A stretch of 42,685 bases of DNA from [Limnothrix rosea] IAM M-220 (GTDB lineage Bacteria > Cyanobacteriota > Cyanobacteriia > Cyanobacteriales > MRBY01), in NCBI RefSeq assembly GCF_001904615.1, contig NZ_MRBY01000037.1, positions 1 through 42,685 of the forward strand. Direction: 5' to 3'. The position numbers were made by a program, and so were the translations under genes. Below the pieces are notes generated by a model. The model was not told where the DNA came from and searched no databases. It saw only the letters and a program-made list of their open reading frames with translations. Of the stretch, positions 1 through 8,340 are shown piece by piece. The first letter of the stretch is position 1. Every line of letters starts with the position of its first letter.

Positions 1-265
1 GACGCGGTGAATGGGAGAGCGAGAGATCGGGAGATGTTTCTATGCAAACAATCCTACTAGCTTTCAAAAAATGCAAATTTTCGTTGCTTCCCCGTGTCTT
101 TCCCTCTCCGTGTCTTTCCCACTCCGTGTCTTTCCCTCTCCGCGTCTCTTTTTCTCTAGAGAATTTTGGCTACATTCTTATCCATAACTGACGTTATAGT
201 AAGATTCTCGCGTCTCCCTTTCCCTAAGAATTTTAGATACAATCCCTTAACCCAAACTGGCGCTA
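1..265 (-). repeat. Dispersed MITE-like repeat, copy A (truncated by window edge)
   Basis: Bases 1-196 match, in reverse complement, the complete copy at 20992-21208 over almost their whole length, including the stretch around 31-90. The copy differs in two ways. Its 16-bp tandem array (92-155) has four units instead of two, and its ~55-bp terminal module is present twice (about 141-196 and 209-265). The right end, CTTAACCCAAACT at 245-257, equals the inner part of the terminal repeat of the complete copy. The left end lies outside the window. It finishes about 20 bases from the lpxC stop codon. No protein-coding potential is seen. Confidence 0.85.
92..155. repeat. 16-bp tandem repeat, four units
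   Basis: Four consecutive 16-base units start at 92, 108, 124 and 140. Units one and three are identical (CCGTGTCTTTCCCTCT), unit two differs by one base and unit four is more diverged. The related copy at 21052-21083 has only two units on the other strand, so the number varies between copies of the dispersed element. Confidence 0.9.
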
Positions 266-284
266 GATCAATTAAAGTGCCAAA

Positions 285-1106
285 TTAAAGCGCCGCAATT
301 TGTTTTGCAAGCTGGGTATGTAGTTTATGGCTAGCTTTGTAGGCAAGGTAGTGAGCCGTTGGAATTCTTCCTAACAAGCTTAAGTCACCAATTAGATCTA
401 GTAATTTATGGCGGGCAGGCTCATTGTCAAAGCGTAGAGGTGGATTAAGCCATTTTTCGTGATCGCAAACTAGGGCATTATCTAAACTCCCCCCTTGGAT
501 CAATCCCGCTTTTTTTAGCTGCTCGATTTGATCGGCAAAGCCGAAGGTGCGGGCAGGGGCGATCGCCTGTTCGAACGGTTCTTTTGTTGGGGCCCAACTA
601 TGCCACTGATTACCGATAGGTTTGTAGGGAAAATCAATACCATAGCTAAACCGCACCTCCTCTGAGGGGAGCGCTGCCACAAACATATCTCCTTCGCGTA
701 TCCAGATGGGTGCTGGGATAGATTTAGCTGGCTTAGGATCCGTATCTAATATATGGACACCTGCCGAGGCGATCGCCGCGACCCATTCCTTTGCAGAGCC
801 GTCTAATAAAGGTAATTCTGCCCCCGAAATTTCTATACGTGCGTGGTCAATCCCTAAACCCGTTAGGGCAGCTAATAGATGCTCCGTTGTTCGCACCGTG
901 ACTTCGCCATTACCGAGCTCTGTGGAAAGCATTGTTTGGCCGACAATCTCTATACAGGCAGCAATTTCCGGTTCACCAACGAGGTCTGTACGCACAAAAT
1001 AACGACCCTTGAGGCGATCGCAGGGCATCAGCTTTACCGTCGTTTCCTTCCCAGAATGTAAGCCGACACCAGAACAGACCACCGTCGTTTTAAGAGTAGT
1101 TGCCAT
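285..1106 (-). CDS. lpxC: UDP-3-O-acyl-N-acetylglucosamine deacetylase LpxC
   Basis: LpxC is the zinc-dependent deacetylase that commits UDP-3-O-acyl-GlcNAc to lipid A synthesis in the cytoplasm. The 273-residue length is near the cyanobacterial norm. Visible family motifs are the N-terminal SGVGLHSG, the zinc-ligand histidine in TTEHLLAAL (about residue 76), and the C-terminal [11 protein letters not shown], which supplies the other zinc ligands (His and Asp). [16 protein letters not shown] near the end carries the catalytic His region. The ATG at 1106 is the natural start because the family N-terminus follows at once. It is the last gene of a minus-strand run purC-bamA-lpxC. A terminator-like hairpin lies directly before its start, so it may need read-through or a promoter of its own. 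The usual downstream partners fabZ and lpxA are not inside the window. Confidence 0.95.
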   Translation of the reverse strand: MATTLKTTVVCSGVGLHSGKETTVKLMPCDRLKGRYFVRTDLVGEPEIAACIEIVGQTMLSTELGNGEVTVRTTEHLLAALTGLGIDHARIEISGAELPLLDGSAKEWVAAIASAGVHILDTDPKPAKSIPAPIWIREGDMFVAALPSEEVRFSYGIDFPYKPIGNQWHSWAPTKEPFEQAIAPARTFGFADQIEQLKKAGLIQGGSLDNALVCDHEKWLNPPLRFDNEPARHKLLDLIGDLSLLGRIPTAHYLAYKASHKLHTQLAKQIAAL

Positions 1107-1109
1107 ATC

Positions 1110-1130
1110 AAAAAGGGGGAATACTCCCCC
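1110..1130 (-). terminator. Terminator/attenuator-like hairpin between bamA and lpxC
   Basis: On the minus strand the order is GGGGGA, loop GTAT, TCCCCC, then five T residues: a six-base-pair GC-rich stem followed by a T tract. It begins about 36 bases after the bamA stop and its T tract ends about four bases before the lpxC ATG. The upstream arm GGGGGAG is also the only Shine-Dalgarno-like sequence nearby. Confidence 0.75.
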
Positions 1131-1166
1131 AGAATTTACTTACGAATGACACGCGAGCCATGTTTG

Positions 1167-3572
1167 CTAGAAGCGCTCACCAATACCGAAGTGAATGCGG
1201 CTATCACCCTCATCATTGAGGCCATAGTCCACACGAATATTACCGAGGGGAGAATCCACACGAACGCCGATACCATAACCAAAGCCATTGCCGGGCTTGC
1301 CACGCGTTCCAGCCGGATCACCGGGGACATCATCGCCAGAACCAAGATCCGTAGCATAATCTACAAATAGCGCCCCACCCACGACAGAAAAGATCGGGAA
1401 GCGATATTCCGCTGTTGCTTGCAAGTAGCGACGACCACTACCCACATCACCTTCCTCAAAACCACGGACTGAATTACTACCGCCTAAAGAAAATGCTTCA
1501 TAGGGAGGCAAATCACCAATAATGGCACCACCTTGAATATTGAAAGCGAGGGTATGGGGTTTATCTTTGCTAACGAGGGGCAGTTTTAACGGCGACGGGA
1601 CGTAAAAGCTATGGCTACCGCGCACTCGATTGAAGAGAATACCACCGGAACCGAAAGGTAAAGTTTGGTCAGTGCCGATACGAGTAACCGAGCCACGGGT
1701 AGGAGCAGCGGGATTATTGCGCTTATCGCGCACAAGGTTAAAGCGCAGGGTAAAGAGATCGTCAGTACCATTGTCAGAGAAGCTGAGTTGATTACCAGCC
1801 TCGTCAATAAACTCTTTATCGCCATCGCTGTCAGTAATGCTCACTCGCTGATATTGGAAGCCTAGGGAACCGCGCCAATCGGAACGTGCGAAAACGTCTT
1901 TGCTGAGGGGACGGCTAAAGGTTACGCCACCACCAAGACGGTTAATTCTGGGGCGATCGCCACTTTCTAGAAGATCAACATCATTGTCACCGCCATCAAA
2001 AATTAGCGAAATCGAACGGCGACGGAAGGCATTAACCGTATAGGACGTACGGAAAGGATCATTAGCAATCCAAGGATCGGTAAAAGAGACATCAAACAAA
2101 GCTTCCCTTGTGCCAAGCTGTAGCTCCGTCGCGAGTCGCTGATTATTGCCGCCGAGATTTTGTTGTTGATAACTAACCGTTCCGAAGAAACCACTGGCCG
2201 AACTGATACCACCACCTGCGGCGATAGAACCAGTATTCGCCTCAATGACATTAAGATTCAGAATGGCTTTCGTGGGGTCTTCTTCGCCAGTGGTGAAATC
2301 AAGTTGTACATCTTCAAACAAGCCGAGGTTAAAGACACGCTGGAGGTCACGCTGGGCTGTATTGCGGTCAAAAACATCACCGGGTTTTAGCTCGACTTCA
2401 CGGGTCACAATAAATTCACGGGTTTTGCCTTCGACAGGTTCATTATCTGAGTTGATGAAGTTAACGCGGATATCTTCAATAACCCCTTCAACGACAACGA
2501 GGGTGACAACACCATCAGGACTAGGTTCATCGATGCCAACGACTTTCGCTAGGTCGTAGCCATTTTCTTGATACCAGGCTTCGAGCTGACCAAGTTTGCC
2601 GCTGCCTTCTTGGAAATCGTTGAGGTTAATAATCTGACCATAGCGATCGCCGAAAATATTATCGACAACTGCCGGTGGTGTAATGCCCCGGTTATCGTCG
2701 AGGGGTAAAGCCTGCACCTGCACATCTGTCAGTACAGGGTTTGGCACAACATCGTAGGTGACCTTAACGCCAAGGACTGTATCTTCAGGGGTCGCTGTGA
2801 CGTTGGCGAAAAGCCCTGTGGCATAGATACGGTTGACATCAGCACGAATCTGGGAAACGGTTGTGGGTCGTCCCGCTTGGGTTTCGATGGCTTGGACAAC
2901 AGCTTGCTCTAAGTCAACATTATCGCCAACACCATTAATTGCAATTTCTGCGACTAAAACCCGTGCTTCGTTGGGCGCGCCTTGGGCAATGAGGAGTGCT
3001 TCGTCTTGCTCCTGTAAGTCAAAGCCAAGGATTTCTTTTGTTTCTAGGGCAGTAAGGTTTGTTGTTTCAACGAATGTCGCTGCGGGCGGGGAAATAATAT
3101 CTTCTTTTTCAACAAGGCTTATTTGCGGGGCGATCGCCCTAGTATCCATCTCAAGGGCTTCTTGCTCTACAGACAAAGCCGCAATGGCTTCTATGGATTT
3201 TGTTTTAGTTGGTTCTACTTCACTACCACCAACCCCAAAGGCTCCATGGGGCGCTGATGTTGCGGTGAGCTCTTCATGAGCTTCCGGAGTCGTCGCCGCC
3301 ACATCAAAGGTCACATTGGCTAGGCCAGACGAAACTTTCTTTTCTGGAATAGTAAGGTCAACAGAGGCTGTCGGTTTGACTTCACGCTCGATTGAAGATG
3401 CCGCAACCTCGACGGGTATTTCTGTCTTTTCCGAAAGGGTTTTTAGCACCACCTCCGGTGTTCTTTGACGGGTCTCAGCTTGAGCTGGTGACATCGAACC
3501 GAGGGCCACAATGGTTGCCCACAGTGCAAGGGTTCGGGAATCAAAACGGTCTTGAGTTTGTTTTTTTTGCAC
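1167..3572 (-). CDS. bamA: Outer-membrane assembly protein, Omp85/BamA family
   Basis: This protein inserts beta-barrel proteins into the outer membrane. After a signal peptide ending in MSPAQA there is a low-complexity linker of about 150 residues. Three POTRA-like repeats follow, beginning near VLVAEIAINGVG, LTDVQVQALPL and EDIRVNFINSD, the number expected for cyanobacterial Omp85. Next comes a 16-strand-type barrel starting at AAGGGISSASG, with the lid-loop motif SVRGFEEGD and a terminal phenylalanine (GIGERF), the outer-membrane targeting signature. The open frame runs back to a TTG at 3644. I prefer the GTG at 3572, because it gives a normal-length signal peptide (VQKKQTQDRF... to SPAQA), whereas the TTG would place about 24 residues before it. 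Neither start has a good Shine-Dalgarno sequence. It lies between purC and lpxC. Confidence 0.93.
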   Translation of the reverse strand: MQKKQTQDRFDSRTLALWATIVALGSMSPAQAETRQRTPEVVLKTLSEKTEIPVEVAASSIEREVKPTASVDLTIPEKKVSSGLANVTFDVAATTPEAHEELTATSAPHGAFGVGGSEVEPTKTKSIEAIAALSVEQEALEMDTRAIAPQISLVEKEDIISPPAATFVETTNLTALETKEILGFDLQEQDEALLIAQGAPNEARVLVAEIAINGVGDNVDLEQAVVQAIETQAGRPTTVSQIRADVNRIYATGLFANVTATPEDTVLGVKVTYDVVPNPVLTDVQVQALPLDDNRGITPPAVVDNIFGDRYGQIINLNDFQEGSGKLGQLEAWYQENGYDLAKVVGIDEPSPDGVVTLVVVEGVIEDIRVNFINSDNEPVEGKTREFIVTREVELKPGDVFDRNTAQRDLQRVFNLGLFEDVQLDFTTGEEDPTKAILNLNVIEANTGSIAAGGGISSASGFFGTVSYQQQNLGGNNQRLATELQLGTREALFDVSFTDPWIANDPFRTSYTVNAFRRRSISLIFDGGDNDVDLLESGDRPRINRLGGGVTFSRPLSKDVFARSDWRGSLGFQYQRVSITDSDGDKEFIDEAGNQLSFSDNGTDDLFTLRFNLVRDKRNNPAAPTRGSVTRIGTDQTLPFGSGGILFNRVRGSHSFYVPSPLKLPLVSKDKPHTLAFNIQGGAIIGDLPPYEAFSLGGSNSVRGFEEGDVGSGRRYLQATAEYRFPIFSVVGGALFVDYATDLGSGDDVPGDPAGTRGKPGNGFGYGIGVRVDSPLGNIRVDYGLNDEGDSRIHFGIGERF

Positions 3573-3742
3573 GTCCACACACCAAGTCAAACGAAAGTTT
3601 AAGGGCACTGCACTGGTTAGTAACAGTTGGGTAAAGTTTTCCAACAGGTTAATCTATTCTGCTGGATTGTACCAGAGTCGTTAGACGTGGAGTCCATCGA
3701 TAAGTTTCACTGGGATATTAGGTGGCGATCGCCAATCTCACC

Positions 3743-4489
3743 TTAAGCCATAAGAGCTTTAGCTTGATCCAAGACCCTGGTCTGCACAGCTTGGTATGCA
3801 TCTTCAACGTTCCCAAGATCTTTCCGAAAGCGATCTTTATCCATCACACGGGCATTGGCATCGGTAATGGTGTTGTCCCAGAGGCGGCAGGTATCGGGGC
3901 TAATTTCGTCAGCGAGCAGGATGACACCATTTTTATCTGTGCCAAATTCGATTTTAAAATCCACAAGGGTGATGTCACAGCTTGTAAAAAATTCCTGCAT
4001 TAACGCGTTAATTTTCAGGGCGTAATTTGTTAATTCTTGCACCTGTTCCGGTGTGACAATATTTAGAAGGGCAAGGCGATCGCGGGTTAGGAGGGGATCA
4101 CCGAGATCATCATCCTTAAGGAAAAATTCCACTAAAGGATTGGGCAACACAGTCCCTTGCTCCAGCCCCGTTTGCTTACAAAGGCTACCTGCTGCAATAT
4201 TTCGCACCACCACTTCCACTGGCAAAATTGTCACAGCTTTCACCAACATTTCGTCCGGCTTCGGTTGGTCAATAAAATGCGTGGGAATGCCCTTGGTTTC
4301 TAGCCATTTGAGTAGCACCGAGGCGATCGTACAGTTCACTTCGCCTTTACCGCTAATGGTTCCTTTTTTTTGGGCATTAAACGCTGTCGCGTCGTCTTTA
4401 AAATAGGTCAGCAGTACCTCTGGATCGGCAGTACTGTAGAGAATTTTTGCCTTGCCTTCATACATTTTTTGCGGCTGATGATCACTCAT
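3743..4489 (-). CDS. purC: Phosphoribosylaminoimidazole-succinocarboxamide synthase PurC
   Basis: PurC (SAICAR synthase) joins CAIR and aspartate using ATP in de novo purine synthesis. The product reads MSDHQPQKMYEGKAKILYST at its start. KMYEGKAK is the nucleotide-binding opening of the family, followed by FKDDATAFNAQKKGTISGKG and VVRNIAAGSLCKQ. DFKIEFG and DEISPDTCRLWD near the C-terminus are the conserved metal and substrate motifs. The frame stays open 61 codons further upstream, but the ATG at 4489 gives about 248 residues, the usual family size, and the extension has no family character. It is transcribed toward bamA and diverges from coaD across a 120-base spacer. Confidence 0.95.
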   Translation of the reverse strand: MSDHQPQKMYEGKAKILYSTADPEVLLTYFKDDATAFNAQKKGTISGKGEVNCTIASVLLKWLETKGIPTHFIDQPKPDEMLVKAVTILPVEVVVRNIAAGSLCKQTGLEQGTVLPNPLVEFFLKDDDLGDPLLTRDRLALLNIVTPEQVQELTNYALKINALMQEFFTSCDITLVDFKIEFGTDKNGVILLADEISPDTCRLWDNTITDANARVMDKDRFRKDLGNVEDAYQAVQTRVLDQAKALMA

Positions 4490-4609
4490 AGGGGAGACTC
4501 TTCGATTTAAACCATTCACCATTGTATGTGCTGATGCCCGAATGGTTTTCTGAATGCTTTTGCTAATGGTATGCCACAATAATCGCGGCAGAATTTTCCC
4601 TTTTTTCCT

Positions 4610-5107
4610 GTGATCGCAATTTATCCCGGTAGCTTTGATCCCATTACCCTTGGTCATCTCGATATCATTCAACGGGGCGATCGCCTATTCGAGAAAGTCA
4701 TTGTCGCAGTCCTCTGTAATCCCAGTAAATCACCCCTTTTCAGCCTTGAGAAACGTGTCGAGCAAATTAAAGACTGTACCCAACATTTACCCAATGTCGA
4801 AGTCGAAAGCTTTACTGGACTCACCATCGAATACGCCCGCCAACGCAACGCCGGAGTTTTATTAAGAGGATTGCGAGTGCTCTCGGACTTTGAAAAAGAG
4901 CTACAGATGGCACATACAAATAAGACACTTTGGGCTAACATCGAAACAGTATTCCTCGCGACGTCGAACGAGTATAGTTTTCTTAGTAGTAGCGTCGTCA
5001 AAGAAGTTGCTAAATTTGGTGGTTCTATTGATCACCTTGTCCCTGATAACGTCGCTAACGATCTCTACAAATGCTTCAGAGTTCCACCCCAACCGAAACC
5101 CCAGTAA
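4610..5107 (+). CDS. coaD: Pantetheine-phosphate adenylyltransferase CoaD
   Basis: CoaD transfers AMP from ATP to 4'-phosphopantetheine, the penultimate step of coenzyme A synthesis. The 165-residue product opens with [20 protein letters not shown], which contains the nucleotidyltransferase T-x-G-H signature. [21 protein letters not shown] and the C-terminal [16 protein letters not shown] (the S-S-S-x-V-K/R-E motif) complete the family pattern. The start is a GTG at 4610; no in-frame ATG precedes the nucleotidyltransferase motif. Its last 37 bases overlap the start of the next gene in another frame, which suggests co-transcription. Confidence 0.95.
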   Translation: MIAIYPGSFDPITLGHLDIIQRGDRLFEKVIVAVLCNPSKSPLFSLEKRVEQIKDCTQHLPNVEVESFTGLTIEYARQRNAGVLLRGLRVLSDFEKELQMAHTNKTLWANIETVFLATSNEYSFLSSSVVKEVAKFGGSIDHLVPDNVANDLYKCFRVPPQPKPQ

Positions 5108-5763
5108 CTCCAGCGGAATCTTCGACGCTTTATAAAGATGTTGATCTTGATGTGCAGCAGCAGCTGACACAGTTAGAAGATATTATTTTTGATAGTCCCC
5201 ATATTCCCCTGACGGGTATCACGATGGTGGAGGAGGAAAAGCTCCTCGAGCAACTCGATTTAGTGCGTGCCAGTCTCCCTAAGGTTATTGAGGTTGCCAT
5301 GGAAGTACTCCAGCAAAAGGCACAAATTATTGTTGAGGCGGAAGAATATGCTGAAGAAATTATGGCCGCAGCAGAGCGCCGGGCAGCCCAACTCCTCGAT
5401 GAAATGCCTTTAGTACGCCAAGCTGAACAAAATGCTGAGCAGATGCGCCAGGATGCTGAGCAAGAATGTTTAAATATGCGTCAGTCTTTAGCGGCGGAAG
5501 TGGAAGAAAATCGTCGCAAAGCCTATGAGGAAATTCGGGAAATTCGGGAAATGGCGATCGCCGAATCGACCGAAATCCAACAGGGGGCAGATGATTATGC
5601 CAATCAGGTATTGTCCGGCTTGGAGGGGCAATTAACGCAAATGTTAGGGGTTGTCCGCAATGGTCGCCAACAGCTACAGCCTTCATCGAGCAAGCAATCT
5701 GAGGCTAGTGAGCAGAAATCTGGGAAGGTACAGCGCAAGAGAAAACCTCCCACTTCCAACTAG
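5071..5763 (+). CDS. DivIVA/ATP-synthase-b-like coiled-coil protein (cell-division Cdv3 candidate)
   Basis: The 230-residue product is nearly all acidic alpha-helix. Residues 50-190 show the alternating E/A/Q-rich pattern of a long coiled coil ([35 protein letters not shown]), and the tail is basic (KVQRKRKPP). No membrane segment or signal peptide is seen. Proteins of this look are often labelled DivIVA-like or ATP-synthase-b-like in cyanobacteria. One such protein, Cdv3, takes part in cell division, but this identification is inference. The ATG at 5071 lies inside coaD. A GTG at 5152 (residue 28) would avoid the overlap and still keep the helical region, so the true start is uncertain. A clear terminator follows at 5780. 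Confidence 0.75.
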   Translation: MLQSSTPTETPVTPAESSTLYKDVDLDVQQQLTQLEDIIFDSPHIPLTGITMVEEEKLLEQLDLVRASLPKVIEVAMEVLQQKAQIIVEAEEYAEEIMAAAERRAAQLLDEMPLVRQAEQNAEQMRQDAEQECLNMRQSLAAEVEENRRKAYEEIREIREMAIAESTEIQQGADDYANQVLSGLEGQLTQMLGVVRNGRQQLQPSSSKQSEASEQKSGKVQRKRKPPTSN

Positions 5764-5779
5764 ATTCAAGTTTTCAGGG

Positions 5780-5805
5780 GAGTATTTTTCGGAATGCTCT
5801 TTTTT
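5780..5805 (+). terminator. Intrinsic terminator after the coaD pair
   Basis: GAGTATT pairs with AATGCTC (seven base pairs, one G-T) around the loop TTTCGG, and six T residues follow at once (5800-5805). It starts 17 bases after the coiled-coil gene's stop, in the gap before the convergent gene ending at 5817. Confidence 0.8.
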
Positions 5806-5816
5806 AATGCTTGCGA

Positions 5817-6539
5817 TTACCTAAAACCTGCTGTTTTGCCATAGCGGACTGTCCGAAAAATCAGCTTATCGGTCTCTGGGTTGTAGAGGGTATAGGTAGC
5901 TTCTTTGGGCTGTCTACCCACATTTCCCACACCAATAATCAGGCGATCGCCCACATCATAGTTTTGCTCTTCTTCTACAGAGTCAAGGGTTGTGACAGTA
6001 GCAGCTAGCTTTGCCTTGGCAACTTGATATTTAAAGGTTTGACCCGATCGCCCACAGAATAAACGATTACTGCCAGTGCGCGCTAATCGATCCAATAAAA
6101 TCAACGGCGATAGATCCGGTGTCAACTTTTCAAACACACCCAAACTACTCCCGTGAACCAGCAAACAATCTAGCTCTGCAAACCCAAAATGCAGACGACT
6201 AAACCATTGCACCATTTCCCTCGGCACATTATCCCAGAGTTGTCTGAGTACGAAACCTCCTTTCTCTAATACAAATAAATTTTCTTCCGGTTCCACTGCC
6301 AATCCCCGCACAATTAAGCATTGTTCTTCCCATGCGCCTTTACACACTTGGGGGACTAATTCGCCTTTTTTGGGGTGGCGAATACGCTCAACAACCACAT
6401 TTCCCTCAGGAGTGCCATCGATGAGATCGCCCAAAATAAATAAATCCGTCACGGTGGGGGTTTGTCTGTGGACATCCCGCAAAACCGCTTCATAGGCTTC
6501 TAGATTGCCTTCAATGCCGCTTAAAATTGCCCAATGCAT
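5817..6539 (-). CDS. Metallophosphoesterase-like protein with eroded active site
   Basis: The 240-residue protein is a paralogue of the next upstream gene (6545-7369) and shares its fold order, but most metal ligands are gone. The D-x-H-G-N motif of the family appears as LSGIEGN, with D and H replaced by G and E. GDLID is kept. G-N-H-D/E is replaced by GAWEEQ. The LVHGSS histidine is kept. The C-G-H-T-H motif is replaced by FCGRSGQT. The C-terminal IIGVGNVGRQPKEATYTLYN aligns with INAGSVGEPRHGRPNATYII of the paralogue. It sits five bases after that gene, surely in one operon. I infer a non-catalytic partner or binding protein, not a working phosphatase. Confidence 0.8.
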   Translation of the reverse strand: MHWAILSGIEGNLEAYEAVLRDVHRQTPTVTDLFILGDLIDGTPEGNVVVERIRHPKKGELVPQVCKGAWEEQCLIVRGLAVEPEENLFVLEKGGFVLRQLWDNVPREMVQWFSRLHFGFAELDCLLVHGSSLGVFEKLTPDLSPLILLDRLARTGSNRLFCGRSGQTFKYQVAKAKLAATVTTLDSVEEEQNYDVGDRLIIGVGNVGRQPKEATYTLYNPETDKLIFRTVRYGKTAGFR

Positions 6540-6544
6540 ATTAT

Positions 6545-7369
6545 TTATACCCCCCGCTCACAAAGATGGGTGGGATCATCGGCGCGTTCGGCAAATTCCA
6601 TGCCCTTCGCTAATCGCCAAGCAAAGATTTTTGGTAAACCTTGCTCAATAATCGCCGCACAGGTTTTTTTGTAGTCGTATTCCACTTCCCGCATAGTCAC
6701 TTGATCTGCGTCGGTGTCGTAAATAATGTAGGTGGCATTGGGGCGGCCATGGCGGGGTTCTCCGACTGACCCAGCATTGATAATTTGTTTAATCGAAGTG
6801 GTGAATTCCTGTTTGGCGGCGATCGCCTTACTAGAGTCAGTTTGCACAGAGAATTTCAGAGACCCTTCGTCTAAAGTTCGCACATAGGGCACATGGGTAT
6901 GGCCACAAAACAGCACATCGGCTCCAGTACTTAAAACCCGTTCCAATGCAAGGAAACCATCTAATTCTGGCAAGAGATATTCATGCTGACTTTGGGGACT
7001 GCCATGGGTAAAGGCGAGCTGATCTTTTTTAATCACCTTGGGGAGTTGGGCGAGATATTCACGGATTTCTGGGTGAATAATTTTGTCTGTCCACACATGG
7101 GCGGCTTTACCGCGTTTTTCGGCCAAAAGGGAAGGATAGCTACAATCGCAGGCATTCAGCCCATCAACAATATCTTCATCCCAGCAGCCTTGGACGGTGG
7201 GGATATCCAGCGATCGCACTAAGGCTGCCACCTCATTGGGATAGGGACCGTAGCCGACAAGATCGCCGAGGCAATAAATTTGGTCTACTTTTTGCTCTTC
7301 AACGTCATCTAGGACGGTGATCAAAGCTTCGTAATTCCCGTGGATACAGGACAGAACTGCTAGTTTCAT
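6545..7369 (-). CDS. Calcineurin-like metallophosphoesterase
   Basis: The 274-residue protein has the YfcE/DeoB-like phosphoesterase layout: LSCIHGN (residues 6-12), GDLVGYGPYP, VQGCWDE (in place of G-N-H-D/E), FTHGSP, LFCGHTHVPYV and INAGSVGEPRHGRP. The GHTH and GD motifs are intact, and the first aspartate of D-x-H is a cysteine; from memory this SCIHGN form is common in cyanobacterial members. A two-metal hydrolase acting on a phosphomonoester, diester or nucleotide is likely, but the substrate cannot be read from sequence. It lies 65 bases after the CobW-like gene and five bases before its degenerate paralogue, all on the minus strand. It may therefore be under the metal-type operator at 8303. 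Confidence 0.9.
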   Translation of the reverse strand: MKLAVLSCIHGNYEALITVLDDVEEQKVDQIYCLGDLVGYGPYPNEVAALVRSLDIPTVQGCWDEDIVDGLNACDCSYPSLLAEKRGKAAHVWTDKIIHPEIREYLAQLPKVIKKDQLAFTHGSPQSQHEYLLPELDGFLALERVLSTGADVLFCGHTHVPYVRTLDEGSLKFSVQTDSSKAIAAKQEFTTSIKQIINAGSVGEPRHGRPNATYIIYDTDADQVTMREVEYDYKKTCAAIIEQGLPKIFAWRLAKGMEFAERADDPTHLCERGV

Positions 7370-7434
7370 GGTTTTGGGTCAGTAAATTTTGGTAAAAGAT
7401 TTCTGGGGAATTTTGATGATTAAAGGCTAGTGAT

Positions 7435-8247
7435 TTAAACGGGATTTGCTTGGTTCTGTTGCTGAATTTGCTGGCGAATTTGCGCCTGATAGTAATCGAG
7501 CAATTCATCGTTTAAACAACAGTCAAGGATGGTGTCGGCGATCTGTTGTCCGTCGAGTTTTGTCCCGACCACCTCCAAGCCGCTAAATCGCTCAGGTCTA
7601 CCGTCCAACCAGGGTTGCACGGCTAGCTCGTGGTAAAGGCTTTCGGATTGGTGGGAAACGTAGTCTAGATAAAAGGCGCGGCCATCAACGATTTCGAGAA
7701 TCCCCTTGGCGCGCTGGATCTCGCCGTAGGCTCCGTCCGTTAATTCTTCCCAGAAAATATTGAGGCTGTCTGGGTCAAACACCTGTCCTCTTGTGGGCGA
7801 TCGCCACACTTCTAGATTGCGGGAGGGTAAGGGCATGGCTACTTCGATCAGGTGATCTGCCCAAATATGCCACGGAGAAGTCGCCATTTGGTCGGAGACA
7901 AACGCCACTCGTTCACAGTTAAACCCTTCTGCTTCAAGCATTTTGAGTAATGGTTCGCCAGATTCCGGCGCGACATAAAAACCCAACTCCAATACGGCGA
8001 TCGCCCCCTGTTGCAAGGCTTCGATGAGCTGCAATTCTTGCCCTTCCTCTAAAAATTGCCACGAGGGAAAATCTAGGGCTAGGCAATGGCGATCCACTGG
8101 GCAATCGGTCGTTTGGGGCGCGAAATAGGTCACGGCGATCGCTTGATCCGGAAATTGCTCTCGCAACCATTGGGTCTTTCCAGCTCCAGCCAACCCGGCG
8201 ATCGCCAAAATTTTCGTTTTAGTCCAATCAATCATAAAGTTCTGCAT
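7435..8247 (-). CDS. P-loop NTPase with CobW C-terminal-like domain (COG0523-related)
   Basis: The N-terminus has a Walker A motif, AIAGLAGAGKTQW. The C-terminal third (EIQRAKGILEIVDGRAFYLD, then PWLDGRPERFSGLEVVGTKL and ending ILDCCLND) fits the CobW C-terminal domain. COG0523 proteins are GTPases that deliver metals, often zinc, to targets. This one is unusual: I see neither the C-x-C-C metal motif after Walker A nor an N-K-x-D base-specificity motif, so it may be an ATPase or a diverged chaperone. Possible starts are GTG 8265, ATG 8247 and ATG 8235; 8247 is a compromise and none has a clear ribosome site. It is first in a minus-strand run with two metallophosphoesterase genes and diverges from a flavoprotein across a Fur/Zur-like box. 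Confidence 0.75.
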   Translation of the reverse strand: MQNFMIDWTKTKILAIAGLAGAGKTQWLREQFPDQAIAVTYFAPQTTDCPVDRHCLALDFPSWQFLEEGQELQLIEALQQGAIAVLELGFYVAPESGEPLLKMLEAEGFNCERVAFVSDQMATSPWHIWADHLIEVAMPLPSRNLEVWRSPTRGQVFDPDSLNIFWEELTDGAYGEIQRAKGILEIVDGRAFYLDYVSHQSESLYHELAVQPWLDGRPERFSGLEVVGTKLDGQQIADTILDCCLNDELLDYYQAQIRQQIQQQNQANPV

Positions 8248-8302
8248 TGTTGTCAGCCGATTCACTGGCTGGTGATCACATGAGATGTCATCCTCTATAT
8301 TA

Positions 8303-8317
8303 TGATAATGATTCTCA
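8303..8317. promoter_or_regulatory. Fur/Zur-family operator, 7-1-7 palindrome
   Basis: TGATAATGATTCTCA matches the 7-1-7 metalloregulator consensus TGATAAT-N-ATTATCA at 13 of 14 specified positions. It overlaps the -10-like GATAAT of the rightward gene and lies about 55-70 bases before the leftward gene. That position would let one repressor control both divergent units. Fur (iron) and Zur (zinc) boxes are too similar to separate by eye. Confidence 0.7.
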
Positions 8318-8340
8318 TTCTTGCTTTTTTTGTTTTAAAA

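Noticed and set aside
1167-3572. BamA gene as the TpsB partner of the haemagglutinin-CHAT protein
   Set aside because: It has three POTRA-like units and lies beside lpxC and purC, which fits Omp85/BamA; TpsB proteins have two POTRA units and a different N-terminus.
4490-4672. 61-residue N-terminal extension of PurC
   Set aside because: The extension lacks family similarity and overlaps the coaD start region; the ATG at 4489 gives the normal length.
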